The notes under the pieces are model-generated. The model saw only the letters and a program-made list of their open reading frames with translations. It made no database searches and had not been told where the DNA came from. From an uncultured Corynebacterium sp. (GTDB taxonomy: Bacteria; Actinomycetota; Actinomycetes; Mycobacteriales; Mycobacteriaceae), in contig NZ_CAMIBP010000021.1 of the NCBI RefSeq assembly GCF_946223165.1, positions 1 to 45,067 of the forward strand: a DNA stretch of 45,067 nt. The letters are read 5' to 3'. Shown here in pieces: positions 25,128 through 33,865 of the stretch. The position numbers and the translations under genes were made by a program. Positions within the stretch are counted from its first letter, which is position 1, and every line of letters starts with the position of its first letter.

Positions 25128-27650
25128 ATGACCTCGATTAACCTGACGCGCGCGGAGGCCCAGGCCCGTTCCGCCATGCTCAAGGTCCACCACTACGACA
25201 TTGACCTGGATCTCACGGGCGCGGAGCAGTTCGTCTCCCGCACGAAGGTCGACTTCGAGGTGACCGCGCAGGGCTCGACTTTTATTGACCTGCGCGCCGA
25301 TGAGTTGGTCAGTGTGCGCCTCAACGGCGCCCCGCTGCCCACCAATGCGTACGAGCCGAAGTACGGCATCCCGCTGTCCGGGCTGCAGGTGGGCACGCAC
25401 ACCCTCGAGGTCGAGGCGAAGATTACCTACTCGCGCACGGGCGAGGGCCTGCACCGCTTTGTCGACCCTGTGGACGGCGAGGCCTACCTCTACACTCAGT
25501 TCGAGACCGCGGACGCCAAGCGCGTCTTTGCCTGCTTCGACCAGCCAGATCTCAAGGCCTCGTACTCGGTGACGTTCACGACCCCGGAGCACTGGACCGT
25601 CATCACCAACGGCCCGACCACCCGCGAGGGCAACACGTGGACTGCGGAGATTCCGTACCAACTCTCCACCTACCTGGTGGCGCTGTGCGCCGGCCCGTAC
25701 GTGGGCGTCACGGACACCTGGACCGGCGAGCTCACCGCGCACCCGGAGGGCAAGCCGGCCGAGAAGCTCGAGGTCCCGCTGGGTATCTACTGCCGCCCGT
25801 CGCTGCTGGACTCGCTGGACCACGAGCGCCTTTTTGCTGAGACCAAGGCCGGTTTTGACTGGTACCACCGCAACTTCGGCTTCGCGTACCCGTTTGGCAA
25901 GTATGACCAGATCTTCGTGCCGGAGTTCAACGCGGGCGCCATGGAAAACGCCGGCTGCGTCACCATCCGCGACGAGTACGTGTTTACCTCCAAGGCCACG
26001 CACTACCGCTACGAGCGCCGCGCGGACACCGTCCTCCACGAGCTGGCCCACATGTGGTTCGGCGACCTAGTCACCATGCAGTGGTGGGACGATCTGTGGC
26101 TCAACGAGTCCTTCGCCACCTGGTCCGCCGCCATCTCCCAGGCCGAGGAGACCGAATACGACACCGCGTGGGTCACCTTCGCCAACGTGGAGAAGTCCTG
26201 GGCCTACCAGCAGGATCAGCTCCCCACCACGCACCCGATCTCCACGGACGCCTCGGACATCGAGACTGTGGAGCAGAACTTCGACGGCATCACCTATGCC
26301 AAGGGCGCGTCCACGCTTAAGCAGCTGCAGGCCTACGTGGGCCGCGAGAACTTCATCGCCGGCGTGCGCCGCCACTTCAACGCGCACGCGTTTGCCAACG
26401 CCACCTTCGATGACCTGCTCCGCCACCTGGAGGAGGCCTCCGGGCGCGACCTGAGCTTCTGGGCCCAGCAGTGGCTCAAGACCACCGGCGTCAACACGCT
26501 CTCCCCGAAGTTCGAGGTCGCCGACGGTAAGTACACCTCCTTCTCCGTGGAGCAGTCCGGCGACACCCTGCGCACTCATCGCCTGGCCGTGGGCCTGTAC
26601 AACCTCGTCGACGGCGAGGTCGTACGGGTCAAGCGCGTCGAGCTCGACATCGACGGCGCGTCGACCACCGTGGACGAACTCATCGGCGTCGAGAAGGCCG
26701 ACGTCGTGCTGGTCAACGACGATGACCTCACCTACGGCCTCATCGAGTTCGACGCGGACTCCCTGGCCTTTGTGGTAGACAACATCGACAAGATCACCGA
26801 CCCGATGGCCCGCACTCTGTGCTGGTCCGCTGCATGGGAGATGACCCGCGCCGGCACCATGCGCGCCCGCGACTTCGTGGCGCTCGTCGCCCGCGGCGCC
26901 TCCGCCGAGACCGAGCTCGCCGTCCTCGAGCGCATCGTCGCCCAGGCCGGAACAGCCCAGTTCGTCTATGCCGATCCGGAGTGGGCCAAGGCAGATCGCA
27001 CGCTGGCCGATGCCCTCCTGGCTGGTGCCCAGTCCGGCGACGAGGAGCGCGCCATTATCTTCACCCAGGCCCTGGCGAATATCACGCTTACCGAGGACAC
27101 CCGCGCCTTCCTGCAGGACCTGCGCGCCACCTCCGCGGACTCCGGACTGCGCTGGCGTGCGCTCACCGCGCTCATCGCCGATGGCGGCGTAACCGCCGCT
27201 GATGCCCCAGCCCAGGTGGCGGCCGAGCTCGAGCGCGAGAACACCGCGCTGAACTACCAAGCCTCGCTCAAGGCCCTGGCCGCCGTAAACACCGCCGAGT
27301 CCAAGCGCGCCGTCTTCGACGAGATCGTGGTTGGCCAGCTGGGCAACCGCGATCTTGAGTCGAAGCTCGCGGGCCTGACGTTCACCGGCTCCGACGAGCT
27401 CCTGCTGGCTGGCACCTACTCCGACGAGTACTACGCCGCGGCCGAAAAGATCTGGGATGCCCAGTCCTCCGAGGTAGCCCTGACCACCGTCACGGGCCTG
27501 TACCCGTCCTGGGACGTGAGCGAGGAGGGCATCGCAAAGGCAGATGCGTTCCTCACCCGCGAACTGCCGGGCGGCCTGCGCCGCGCCGTCACCGAGCAAC
27601 GTGACCGCACCGCTCGTGCGCTGCGCAACCGTACCGTCGACGCCGCTTAA
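25128..27650 (+). CDS. pepN: Aminopeptidase N
   Basis: M1-family zinc metallopeptidase of 840 aa that removes N-terminal residues from peptides, cytoplasmic because no signal peptide is present. The exopeptidase motif GAMENAG lies near residue 267 and the zinc motif VLHELAHMW with NESFA follows about 40 residues later. The C-terminal ERAP1-like helical domain fills residues 500-840. The ATG at 25128 follows GAGGAGA; a longer reading through the intergenic region is unlikely. It is divergent from the Rv2466c-type gene, as in mycobacteria. Confidence 0.97.
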   Translation: MTSINLTRAEAQARSAMLKVHHYDIDLDLTGAEQFVSRTKVDFEVTAQGSTFIDLRADELVSVRLNGAPLPTNAYEPKYGIPLSGLQVGTHTLEVEAKITYSRTGEGLHRFVDPVDGEAYLYTQFETADAKRVFACFDQPDLKASYSVTFTTPEHWTVITNGPTTREGNTWTAEIPYQLSTYLVALCAGPYVGVTDTWTGELTAHPEGKPAEKLEVPLGIYCRPSLLDSLDHERLFAETKAGFDWYHRNFGFAYPFGKYDQIFVPEFNAGAMENAGCVTIRDEYVFTSKATHYRYERRADTVLHELAHMWFGDLVTMQWWDDLWLNESFATWSAAISQAEETEYDTAWVTFANVEKSWAYQQDQLPTTHPISTDASDIETVEQNFDGITYAKGASTLKQLQAYVGRENFIAGVRRHFNAHAFANATFDDLLRHLEEASGRDLSFWAQQWLKTTGVNTLSPKFEVADGKYTSFSVEQSGDTLRTHRLAVGLYNLVDGEVVRVKRVELDIDGASTTVDELIGVEKADVVLVNDDDLTYGLIEFDADSLAFVVDNIDKITDPMARTLCWSAAWEMTRAGTMRARDFVALVARGASAETELAVLERIVAQAGTAQFVYADPEWAKADRTLADALLAGAQSGDEERAIIFTQALANITLTEDTRAFLQDLRATSADSGLRWRALTALIADGGVTAADAPAQVAAELERENTALNYQASLKALAAVNTAESKRAVFDEIVVGQLGNRDLESKLAGLTFTGSDELLLAGTYSDEYYAAAEKIWDAQSSEVALTTVTGLYPSWDVSEEGIAKADAFLTRELPGGLRRAVTEQRDRTARALRNRTVDAA

Positions 27651-27668
27651 GAGCCCCTTATCGACAGC

Positions 27669-27707
27669 AGGGCCGGTCCTTGAGGGCCGGCCCTCTTCGC
27701 GTTTTCT
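27669..27707 (+). terminator. Terminator of pepN
   Basis: An 8-bp stem AGGGCCGG/CCGGCCCT (27669-27676 with 27687-27694), followed by a T-rich stretch CTCTTCGCGTTTT. Confidence 0.75.
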
Positions 27708-27902
27708 CACGAATTTCTCGACCCCGCATCAGCGACTGTTCACCGAGAGTTTATTCCGCGTTTTCCCACCGATCGTCGGGCCCGCCTAGCATACGGTGGT
27801 GTTGTCAGATACACGGGGGACTGGCAACCGATACGTACTCTTCCCCAGTCTTCGGCCCAAGGGGTGGGCCGCCGAATTCTCGAAGAAAGAGTAGGGCTAC
27901 CT

Positions 27903-28517
27903 ATGTCTGTGTTTTCTCTATCCAACCTGTCCTGTGGATCCCGTCCGTATCGCGCACTGATCGCCATCGTCGCGGCGGCGGGAATCGCAATCCCGCTCAC
28001 CGCTACCGCTCCGCAGGCTGCGGCACTCACCTCCACGGTGGGCGCGGACAAGAGCTGTTCCATCGAGCTCACGCAGGCTGAGTGGGACCTCTACGATCGC
28101 TACAACAGCCGGGGAGTGTTCAACTCCACGGATCTGAAGACCAAGGTCACGGTGGACAAGGCGAAGGAAGAGTCCACGCGACTGAAAAACAAGTTGGACG
28201 CCGCGGGCCAGAAGATCGCCTCTCCCAAGGCGTTGTCCACGGAGGACGCGTACGTCACGGTCGTGCATGAGGTGCGCAACGCTTACGGGGCGTGCACCAA
28301 GGGAAAGCCGTACGCGACGAATGGCGGCAAGTACACGGCCGTTGCCGCTGCGGCGCAGCGCGCCGCTGAGGTCGACGGCCCAGGCAGCAGCGCCGACGGC
28401 GCGAGTGGGGCCAGCAAGACGCTGGTCATCGGCGGCGCACTCGCGTCCCTGGTGGCCGTCGTCGCCGCGGTGCTCCCCTACTTCTCCTACCTGCTGCCGC
28501 CGGGCATGCTGCGTTAG
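27903..28517 (+). CDS. Secreted protein with C-terminal membrane anchor, unknown function
   Basis: A 204-aa protein. Residues 1-41 form a signal peptide (cleavage near PQAAA). The mature part is helical and charged (residues 55-140, with AEWDLYDRYNSRG and ESTRLKNKLDAAGQK) and is flanked by two cysteines in ADKSCSIEL and AYGACTKG that could form a disulphide. A Ser/Gly linker leads to one membrane span (about 173-198) and a very short cytoplasmic tail. No LPxTG motif. Orientation predicts an extracellular domain tethered to the cell membrane. Function not recognised. Confidence 0.8.
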   Translation: MSVFSLSNLSCGSRPYRALIAIVAAAGIAIPLTATAPQAAALTSTVGADKSCSIELTQAEWDLYDRYNSRGVFNSTDLKTKVTVDKAKEESTRLKNKLDAAGQKIASPKALSTEDAYVTVVHEVRNAYGACTKGKPYATNGGKYTAVAAAAQRAAEVDGPGSSADGASGASKTLVIGGALASLVAVVAAVLPYFSYLLPPGMLR

Positions 28518-28529
28518 GGGACGACCCGG

Positions 28530-29399
28530 CTAATTGCCGTCGATGCTCTCGGCGTCCGGCTCCGGGGCGATGGCGGCGACCGCCCCTGCTCCCGCAGCCC
28601 CGGCTTCCTCAAGGGTTCCAGGCGGCGGGGTCACCGTCGTTCCGGTGGTCTGGGAAGCCGCATGCTGGCGCACCAGATCGGGGCGCGAGGCCGGGGCGGT
28701 TCCGACGTCAACGGACACACCCAGGGTCTCCGTGCGCACGAACTCTTCGGCAAAACCGATGGCCTGGCCGTTGTCATCCCACACGGTGCGTGCTAGGCGC
28801 AGCAGCGGCTGCAGGCGCGTCACACCCAGCCGTTCCTGCTGTTCCGGGGTGGGCATGACAGGCGTAATCATTTCCCGTTTAAAGACGGGGTTGACGCAAA
28901 TTGGCTTGGAGAGATCGAGGTGCGGCAGCTCTGGGAACTGGTCGACGACGATGTAGTGGGACGTCAGACTCATGGGGTTGCCCTCGAAGCCGCGGACGCG
29001 GTCAACGACCCACACGAGTTCGCCTTCCTCCAGCTCCAGCAGGGGCGCGATGTGGCGCGGGACGGGCTTCTTCTCCACGTTGATGACGTGCGTGTGGATC
29101 TCGTGGCCGCGATCGACTAGCTGCTTGTCAATGCTGTCGAGCTCATCCAGGTGCGCGACGGGCGGGATGGCACGAACGAAGGTGCCGCCGGTGCGGCCGC
29201 GGCGGCGATCGATAAGGCCCTCGAGCTGAAGAATGTCAAGGGCATGGCGGACCGTCATGCGAGCTACACCAAATTCCTGCACCAATTCGCGTTCCGTGGG
29301 AAAACGGTCACCGGGGAGCAGTTCTTGGCGCTCGATCCTCTCGCGCAATGCGTCGGAGATCACGAGATAGGCGGGTTTACGGCGTGGAGTCGTCTTCAC
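28530..29399 (-). CDS. GntR-family regulator with UTRA effector domain
   Basis: A 289-aa HutC-type regulator. The winged helix covers about residues 8-76 (LPGDRFPTERELVQEFGVARMTVRHALD) and the UTRA ligand domain about 95-240 (LVWVVDRVRGFEGNPMSLTSHYIV and AIGFAEEFVRTETLGVSVDV). A Pro/Ala/Gly-rich tail of about 45 residues follows, unusual for the family. The GTG start has no Shine-Dalgarno and is seven bases past TATTCT, suggesting a leaderless mRNA. Ligand is likely a phosphosugar or related metabolite by family, but the neighbours give no hint. Confidence 0.9.
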   Translation of the reverse strand: MKTTPRRKPAYLVISDALRERIERQELLPGDRFPTERELVQEFGVARMTVRHALDILQLEGLIDRRRGRTGGTFVRAIPPVAHLDELDSIDKQLVDRGHEIHTHVINVEKKPVPRHIAPLLELEEGELVWVVDRVRGFEGNPMSLTSHYIVVDQFPELPHLDLSKPICVNPVFKREMITPVMPTPEQQERLGVTRLQPLLRLARTVWDDNGQAIGFAEEFVRTETLGVSVDVGTAPASRPDLVRQHAASQTTGTTVTPPPGTLEEAGAAGAGAVAAIAPEPDAESIDGN

Positions 29400-29687
29400 A
29401 GTTTAAAGAATAGCTAATAAATAGTGGTCAAGTGAATTCCCATATAACTTATGGCAAGAAACCAAGAAACTCAACAAGTAAACCAATAGTGCGATAAATC
29501 ACAGTGATACCCTTATCGCAAAAGCTCCGCAGATTACAACCTACCTGCATGTTCTTCCCGTTTTCCGCGTCACCGATCGCGGCGCTCCAGACTGCGATTT
29601 CCCGCAATAAGGACTACCAAATCCACCAAACGGACAGGCTCAAACAGCGGCCTATCACACCCTCTTATTGAAAAATCCGCAACACAT
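29400..29687. other. AT-rich intergenic region upstream of the GntR gene
   Basis: The part nearest the regulator (29400-29540) is much AT-richer than the rest of the window and probably holds promoter and operator sequences. No gene, remnant or clear GntR operator was recognised. The distal part returns to normal composition. Confidence 0.5.
29407..29412 (-). promoter_or_regulatory. -10 element for a leaderless gntR transcript
   Basis: TATTCT on the minus strand ends seven bases before the GTG start codon, and no ribosome-binding site lies between them, so transcription would begin at or next to the start codon. Confidence 0.5.
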
Positions 29688-29733
29688 GGCCGCCACTGTG
29701 GGGGCAGGAAAAGCTACCCCCACAGTGGCGGCC
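29688..29733. terminator. Terminator downstream of metB
   Basis: A perfect 17-bp inverted repeat (29688-29704 with 29717-29733) with a 12-base loop, 27 bp after the metB stop. On the minus strand UUUUU follows after about ten bases. Confidence 0.85.
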
Positions 29734-29760
29734 GTGACGGATTCTCTCCGGGTGCAGGTC

Positions 29761-30933
29761 CTACGCGAGCGCGTCGAGCGCCTGGGTGAGATCCGCAATG
29801 AGATCGTCGACGTCCTCGATGCCGATCGAGATACGGACTAGATCCGCGGGCGGTACCAATTCAGATCCCTCGGCCGAAATATGGGTCATGTTCACGGGGT
29901 GCTCAATGAGCGACTCGACGCCCCCCAAGGACTCTGCCAGCGCAACGAGGCGTGTATTGAGGCAGACCTGGCGGGCGTGCCCCTCATCATGGAAGCGCAC
30001 CGACAACATGCCGCCAAAGCCCCGCATCTGGCGTGCCGCGGTGTCGTGGCCAGGGTGGGACTCCAGCCCCGGGTACAACACCTGCTTGACCTCTGGGCGG
30101 GACTCAAGAAACTCGGCCACGGCCTGCGCATTGGCGCAGTGGCGATCCATGCGCACCGCCAGCGTCTTGATGCCGCGCGCGGTGAGGTAGGCATCGAAGG
30201 GCGAGGCGACGGCACCGACGTTGCCCTGGAAGTAGAGCAGGCGCTCATCCATCTCCGCAGAGTTCGTTACCACGGCGCCACCGAGGACATCCGAGTGCCC
30301 ACCCAGGTACTTCGTCGTGGAGTGAAGGACGTGATCGGCGCCGAGCGCCAGGGGGTTCTGCAAGTACGGGGTGGCAAAGGTGTTGTCCACAACTATCTGC
30401 ACGTGGCCGTGGCTGGCCTTGAGTCCGGCTACGGCCGCAATATCAGTGATGTTGGTCGCCGGGTTAGTGGGCGTTTCCAACCAAATGAGCTTGGTATTGT
30501 CCTGGATGGCGGCGGCAACAGCGTCAGCGTCACACGTGTTGACGATGGACAGCTCAATACCCCACTGCCCGTAATCATGATGCAGGAGGCGGTACATTCC
30601 GCCGTAGGCGTCGTTGCCCAGGATGACATGATCACCGGGGCGCAGGATGATGCGCAGCAGCGTGTCCACGGCCGCCATGCCAGACGAGAAGGCGCGCGCA
30701 TGCTGCGCCCCTTCGAGGGCGGCGAGGGTCTTCTCCAGCGCCCGCACCGTCGGGTTCGCCACGCGACCGTATTCGAAGCCGCCGCGCAGCTGGGCCAGGC
30801 CATCTTGTTCGAAGGTGGCCGACGCGTAGATGGGGACGTTGATGGACCCCATGTGGGAGTCCGGGTGGTAGCCGGCGTGAATGGCGCGGGAGTTGAATCC
30901 CTGCGCGAGCTCGTCCTTGTTCTTCGCAGTCAT
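29761..30933 (-). CDS. metB: Cystathionine gamma-synthase
   Basis: PLP enzyme of 390 aa that joins O-acetylhomoserine and cysteine to cystathionine on the way to methionine. Visible are the substrate-site FEYGRVANPT, AFSSGMAAVDTLL, and the PLP lysine in HSTTKYLGGHSDVLGG. The ATG at 30933 (MTAKNKDELAQGFN) gives the expected length; longer frames run through the divergent promoter. A McbR-type box lies 12 bp upstream. The gene is divergent from the MscS channel gene. Confidence 0.95.
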   Translation of the reverse strand: MTAKNKDELAQGFNSRAIHAGYHPDSHMGSINVPIYASATFEQDGLAQLRGGFEYGRVANPTVRALEKTLAALEGAQHARAFSSGMAAVDTLLRIILRPGDHVILGNDAYGGMYRLLHHDYGQWGIELSIVNTCDADAVAAAIQDNTKLIWLETPTNPATNITDIAAVAGLKASHGHVQIVVDNTFATPYLQNPLALGADHVLHSTTKYLGGHSDVLGGAVVTNSAEMDERLLYFQGNVGAVASPFDAYLTARGIKTLAVRMDRHCANAQAVAEFLESRPEVKQVLYPGLESHPGHDTAARQMRGFGGMLSVRFHDEGHARQVCLNTRLVALAESLGGVESLIEHPVNMTHISAEGSELVPPADLVRISIGIEDVDDLIADLTQALDALA

Positions 30934-30944
30934 GCGACCCACTG

Positions 30945-30960
30945 TAGACCAAGCGGTCCA
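30945..30960 (-). promoter_or_regulatory. McbR-type operator upstream of metB
   Basis: TAGAC-CAAGCG-GTCCA matches nine of ten specified bases of the McbR consensus TAGAC-N6-GTCTA. It lies 12-27 bp before the metB start, fitting repression of methionine genes by S-adenosylhomocysteine-responsive McbR as known in C. glutamicum. Confidence 0.72.
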
Positions 30961-30996
30961 TTCCCAGGGTACCAAGGATTCTTTTTTATTCACGGG

Positions 30997-31002
30997 TAGG
31001 AT
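30997..31002 (+). promoter_or_regulatory. -10 element for mscS
   Basis: TAGGAT ends nine bases before the ATG, with no ribosome-binding site between, so the transcript would have a leader of only a few bases. Confidence 0.45.
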
Positions 31003-31011
31003 AGACGCCCA

Positions 31012-32049
31012 ATGAGTATCTCGTACACAAACTCCCCGACCGATACCCTCCTCGCCGCCGCGGACGGTGGCGGCACCGATGCGGTGGACGCCGTGACCGC
31101 ATGGTGGGAGTCCGACACCGCGCAGGCCTGGCTGGTGGATAGGCCCATCCACGTCGCCATCGTCCTCCTCGTCGCCTTTGTCGCCCACTGGGCGCTGCGC
31201 CATCTCATCAATCGAGTCGCCAATCAGGCCATTAAACAGGGTCTGTCGCGCGTTCCCCTGCCGCAGCTAGGCTCCCGATCCTCCCGCAGCCACCGACAGC
31301 TCAAGAATGCCGCTGCGCAGGTCGAGGCCCTAGAGCGCGCCCACGAAGATCGCCGCGTCTCCCGCATCAAGACGCTCGCTGGTGTCAGCCGATCCGCCGC
31401 GGGCATCATCGTCTGGGTCTGGGCGGCTATCACCATCCTCTCCGAGATCGGAGTCGACGTCACGCCGCTCATCGCCTCCGCTGGAGTCATTGGCGTCGCC
31501 CTCGGCTTCGGCGCCCAGTCCTTGGTCAAGGACTTTTTGTCTGGCGTCTTTATGCTGCTCGAGGACCAATATGGCATCGGAGATACCGTTGACTTGGGCA
31601 ACGGCGTCGTTGGCGAGGTGGAAGACATCACGCTGCGCATCACCACCGTCCGCGACATCGATGGTGCGCTGTGGTACGTCCGCAACGGAGAAATCCTCCA
31701 GGTGGCCAACCACTCAGATGACTTCGCTGTGGCGCGCATCGACATTCCTCTGAGCCTGAGCAACGACGTTGCCGCGGCGCGGCAGGTCATCAGCGACTCG
31801 GTCAACGCCGTCGCCGACTCGGACGAAGTGGGCGGGCTGCTGCTCGACCGGCCCAACGTCCAGGGCATCACCGCCATGGAAACGGACCACGCCACCTTCC
31901 GCGTGACGATCAAGACGCTTCCCGGCTCGCAGTGGGCCGTCCAGCGCGCGGTCCAGGCACATGTATGGGCGGACATGCAGGCCCACGATATTGAAACCCC
32001 CTACCCCAACGGAATTGGAATCACAGACGATGACGACGACAAGAATTAG
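31012..32049 (+). CDS. Small-conductance mechanosensitive channel (MscS family)
   Basis: A 345-aa channel protein with three membrane segments: near residues 45-65, 125-145 and a pore helix at about 152-180 (GVIGVALGFGAQSLVKDFLSG). The cytosolic beta domain follows (YGIGDTVDLGNGVVGEVEDI, then VRNGEILQVAN) and an alpha-beta C-terminal domain. It opens on hypo-osmotic shock; in C. glutamicum such channels also export glutamate, but this protein lacks the long C-terminal extension of MscCG. Its 3' end overlaps glbO by 20 bp. Confidence 0.93.
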   Translation: MSISYTNSPTDTLLAAADGGGTDAVDAVTAWWESDTAQAWLVDRPIHVAIVLLVAFVAHWALRHLINRVANQAIKQGLSRVPLPQLGSRSSRSHRQLKNAAAQVEALERAHEDRRVSRIKTLAGVSRSAAGIIVWVWAAITILSEIGVDVTPLIASAGVIGVALGFGAQSLVKDFLSGVFMLLEDQYGIGDTVDLGNGVVGEVEDITLRITTVRDIDGALWYVRNGEILQVANHSDDFAVARIDIPLSLSNDVAAARQVISDSVNAVADSDEVGGLLLDRPNVQGITAMETDHATFRVTIKTLPGSQWAVQRAVQAHVWADMQAHDIETPYPNGIGITDDDDDKN

Positions 32050-32461
32050 CCCCGACGGGCAGCCCGAGACCCTGTATGCGGCCGTGGGCGGCGAACCTAC
32101 CTTCGAACAACTCGTCAAGGGCTTCTACGACCAGGTGCCCACCGACGACATCCTCGGCCCCATGTACCCCGCCGACGACATGGCCGGAGCGCACGACCGC
32201 CTCAAGTGGTTCCTCATCCAGTACTGGGGCGGCCCCACGAGCTACCAAGAAAACCGCGGCCACCCGCGCCTGCGCATGCGCCACGTCCAGTTCCACATCG
32301 ATCCCGCCGCGGCACAGCGCTGGCTCGATCTCATGAACACCTCGCTCGCACAGATCGACGAGGACACGATCCCACCGGCCTACCGGCACATGATGCAGGA
32401 TCACTTCGTTCGCGTCGCGGACATGCTCATCAACGCCCACGGCGCCGAACCGCAGCGGTAG
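32030..32461 (+). CDS. glbO: Group II truncated haemoglobin
   Basis: A 143-aa 2-on-2 globin of the GlbO type that binds oxygen and may detoxify nitric oxide or reactive oxygen. The N-terminal half has FYDQVPTDDILGPMYP, the E-helix/F-helix region RLKWFLIQYWGGPTSY, and the proximal histidine in RLRMRHVQFHI. The ATG lies inside the mscS 3' end in another frame (20-bp overlap), which implies translational coupling. GlbO lies in the same pepN neighbourhood in mycobacteria. Confidence 0.93.
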   Translation: MTTTRISPDGQPETLYAAVGGEPTFEQLVKGFYDQVPTDDILGPMYPADDMAGAHDRLKWFLIQYWGGPTSYQENRGHPRLRMRHVQFHIDPAAAQRWLDLMNTSLAQIDEDTIPPAYRHMMQDHFVRVADMLINAHGAEPQR

Positions 32462-32485
32462 CGCTGCCGAGCTGCAGCGGTAGTA

Positions 32486-33583
32486 CTACAGAGACAAGGC
32501 CTCCCGCACGGGCTCGCTGAGCAGCTCCCCGCCGCGGGTCATAAGGCCGCCGCGCAGGCCTGGGTAGCGGTCGAACGCAGCATCAATCGCGGTGGCATCA
32601 CCCGCCGCATCCGCCGCTCCCGCCAGCGCGCGCACAAAGGGTAACGTCGCCGCACCGAGTGCGCGGGCCGCCGTGTTCGACACCGCGCCCGGCATGTTGG
32701 CCACGCAATAAAACGTCGTGTCATGGACCTTGAAGGTCGGCTCGTCGTGCGTGGTCTTATGGGAGTTTTCAAAGCAGCCGCCCTGATCGATTGCGACGTC
32801 GACCAGCACCGCGCCCGGCTTCATGCGTGAGACGGTGTCCTCGCGGACCAGCTTCGGCGCAGCGGCGCCGGGAACGAGGACGGCGCCGATGACAAGATCG
32901 GCATCGAGAAGCTCCACCTCCAGCGCGGCAGGGTTGGACACCACGGTGCGCACACCGCCGGAGTACTGATCGTCGAAGCGCTGGAGCACCGCCGGATCGA
33001 GATCGATGACGGTCACTTCGGCGCGCAGGCCAAACGCCATGGCCACGGCGGAGGCACCCACCTGTCCGCCGCCGACGACGACAACGCGCGCCGCCGGGGT
33101 GCCGGGGACACCAGAAAGCAGCACGCCCCGGCTCCGCACGAGGTGATGGGCGCCCTCAATGACGGCAAGGCGTCCGGCCACCTGGGACATGGGAGCGAGC
33201 AGCGGCAACCCGCCGCGGGAGTCCGTCACAGTCTCATACGCGATGGCCGTCGTCCCCGCCTCCATCAGCCGGCGGGTCAGCTCCGGGGCAGCCGCCAGGT
33301 GGAGATAGGTAAACAGCGTTTGGTCGCCGCGGAGGAAACCGAATTCCTCCTCCAGTGGCTCCTTGACCTTGAGCACGAGATCCGCGGCCCAGGCGTCCGC
33401 GGCCGTGGGCACGATGCGCGCGCCGCAGCTCTCATAGCGAGCATCATCAAAGCTCGCGCCCACGCCAGCACCCGACTGAATGAGCACCTCGTGGCCGTCG
33501 CCCACCAGGGTGGACACGCCGTGCGGCGTCAGTGCCACGCGTTTCTCGTTATTCATGATTTCTGCCGGGACACCAATACGCAT
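32486..33583 (-). CDS. ald: Alanine dehydrogenase
   Basis: NAD-dependent oxidative deamination of alanine to pyruvate (365 aa). It starts RIGVPAEIMNNEKRVALTP, has the catalytic His region TLFTYLHLAAAPELT, the Rossmann motif VVVGGGQVGASAVAMAFGL and the family's VDVAIDQGGCFE and YCVANMPGAV. It is convergent with glbO, with 24 bp between the stops. No operator was recognised upstream. Confidence 0.96.
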   Translation of the reverse strand: MRIGVPAEIMNNEKRVALTPHGVSTLVGDGHEVLIQSGAGVGASFDDARYESCGARIVPTAADAWAADLVLKVKEPLEEEFGFLRGDQTLFTYLHLAAAPELTRRLMEAGTTAIAYETVTDSRGGLPLLAPMSQVAGRLAVIEGAHHLVRSRGVLLSGVPGTPAARVVVVGGGQVGASAVAMAFGLRAEVTVIDLDPAVLQRFDDQYSGGVRTVVSNPAALEVELLDADLVIGAVLVPGAAAPKLVREDTVSRMKPGAVLVDVAIDQGGCFENSHKTTHDEPTFKVHDTTFYCVANMPGAVSNTAARALGAATLPFVRALAGAADAAGDATAIDAAFDRYPGLRGGLMTRGGELLSEPVREALSL

Positions 33584-33706
33584 GACGTAACCTCCAGTTC
33601 CTTAGGGCCGTTGACTTAGGGCTACCGCCTAGTGTGCCACAGGTCACTCAGTTGTGGTGTCCTTATGCTCGCAGGTATTCGCCGCGCATTCTTCCTTCTG
33701 AGATGA

Positions 33707-33865
33707 ACGGCGTTTGGCGGCCCCACCGCCCACCTAGCCTATTTCCGCACCGGATTCGTTAGACGGCGGCGGTGGCTCAGCGACGACGCTTACGCCAATC
33801 TCGTGGCGCTCTCCCCATTCCTGCCGGGCCCGGGCAGCTCCAAGGTGGGCATGTCGCGGGGCTAG
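33707..33865 (+). pseudogene. chrA (chromate transporter) N-terminal remnant
   Basis: Fifty-two codons between in-frame stops read like the first conserved block of a ChrA/CHR-family transporter: TAFGGPTAHLAYFRTGFV, then RRRWLSDDAYANLVALSPF and LPGPGSSKVGMSRG. Full-length ChrA proteins are about 400 aa with 10-12 spans, or half that for short members; nothing recognisable precedes the TGA at 33704 or follows the TAG at 33863. The stop overlaps the stop codon of the convergent gene. It is a gene scrap, identified from memory of the family motifs. Confidence 0.8.

Noticed and set aside
26067..27710. Long minus-strand frame of 547 codons opposite pepN
   Set aside because: Shadow of the aminopeptidase coding frame; no recognisable protein.
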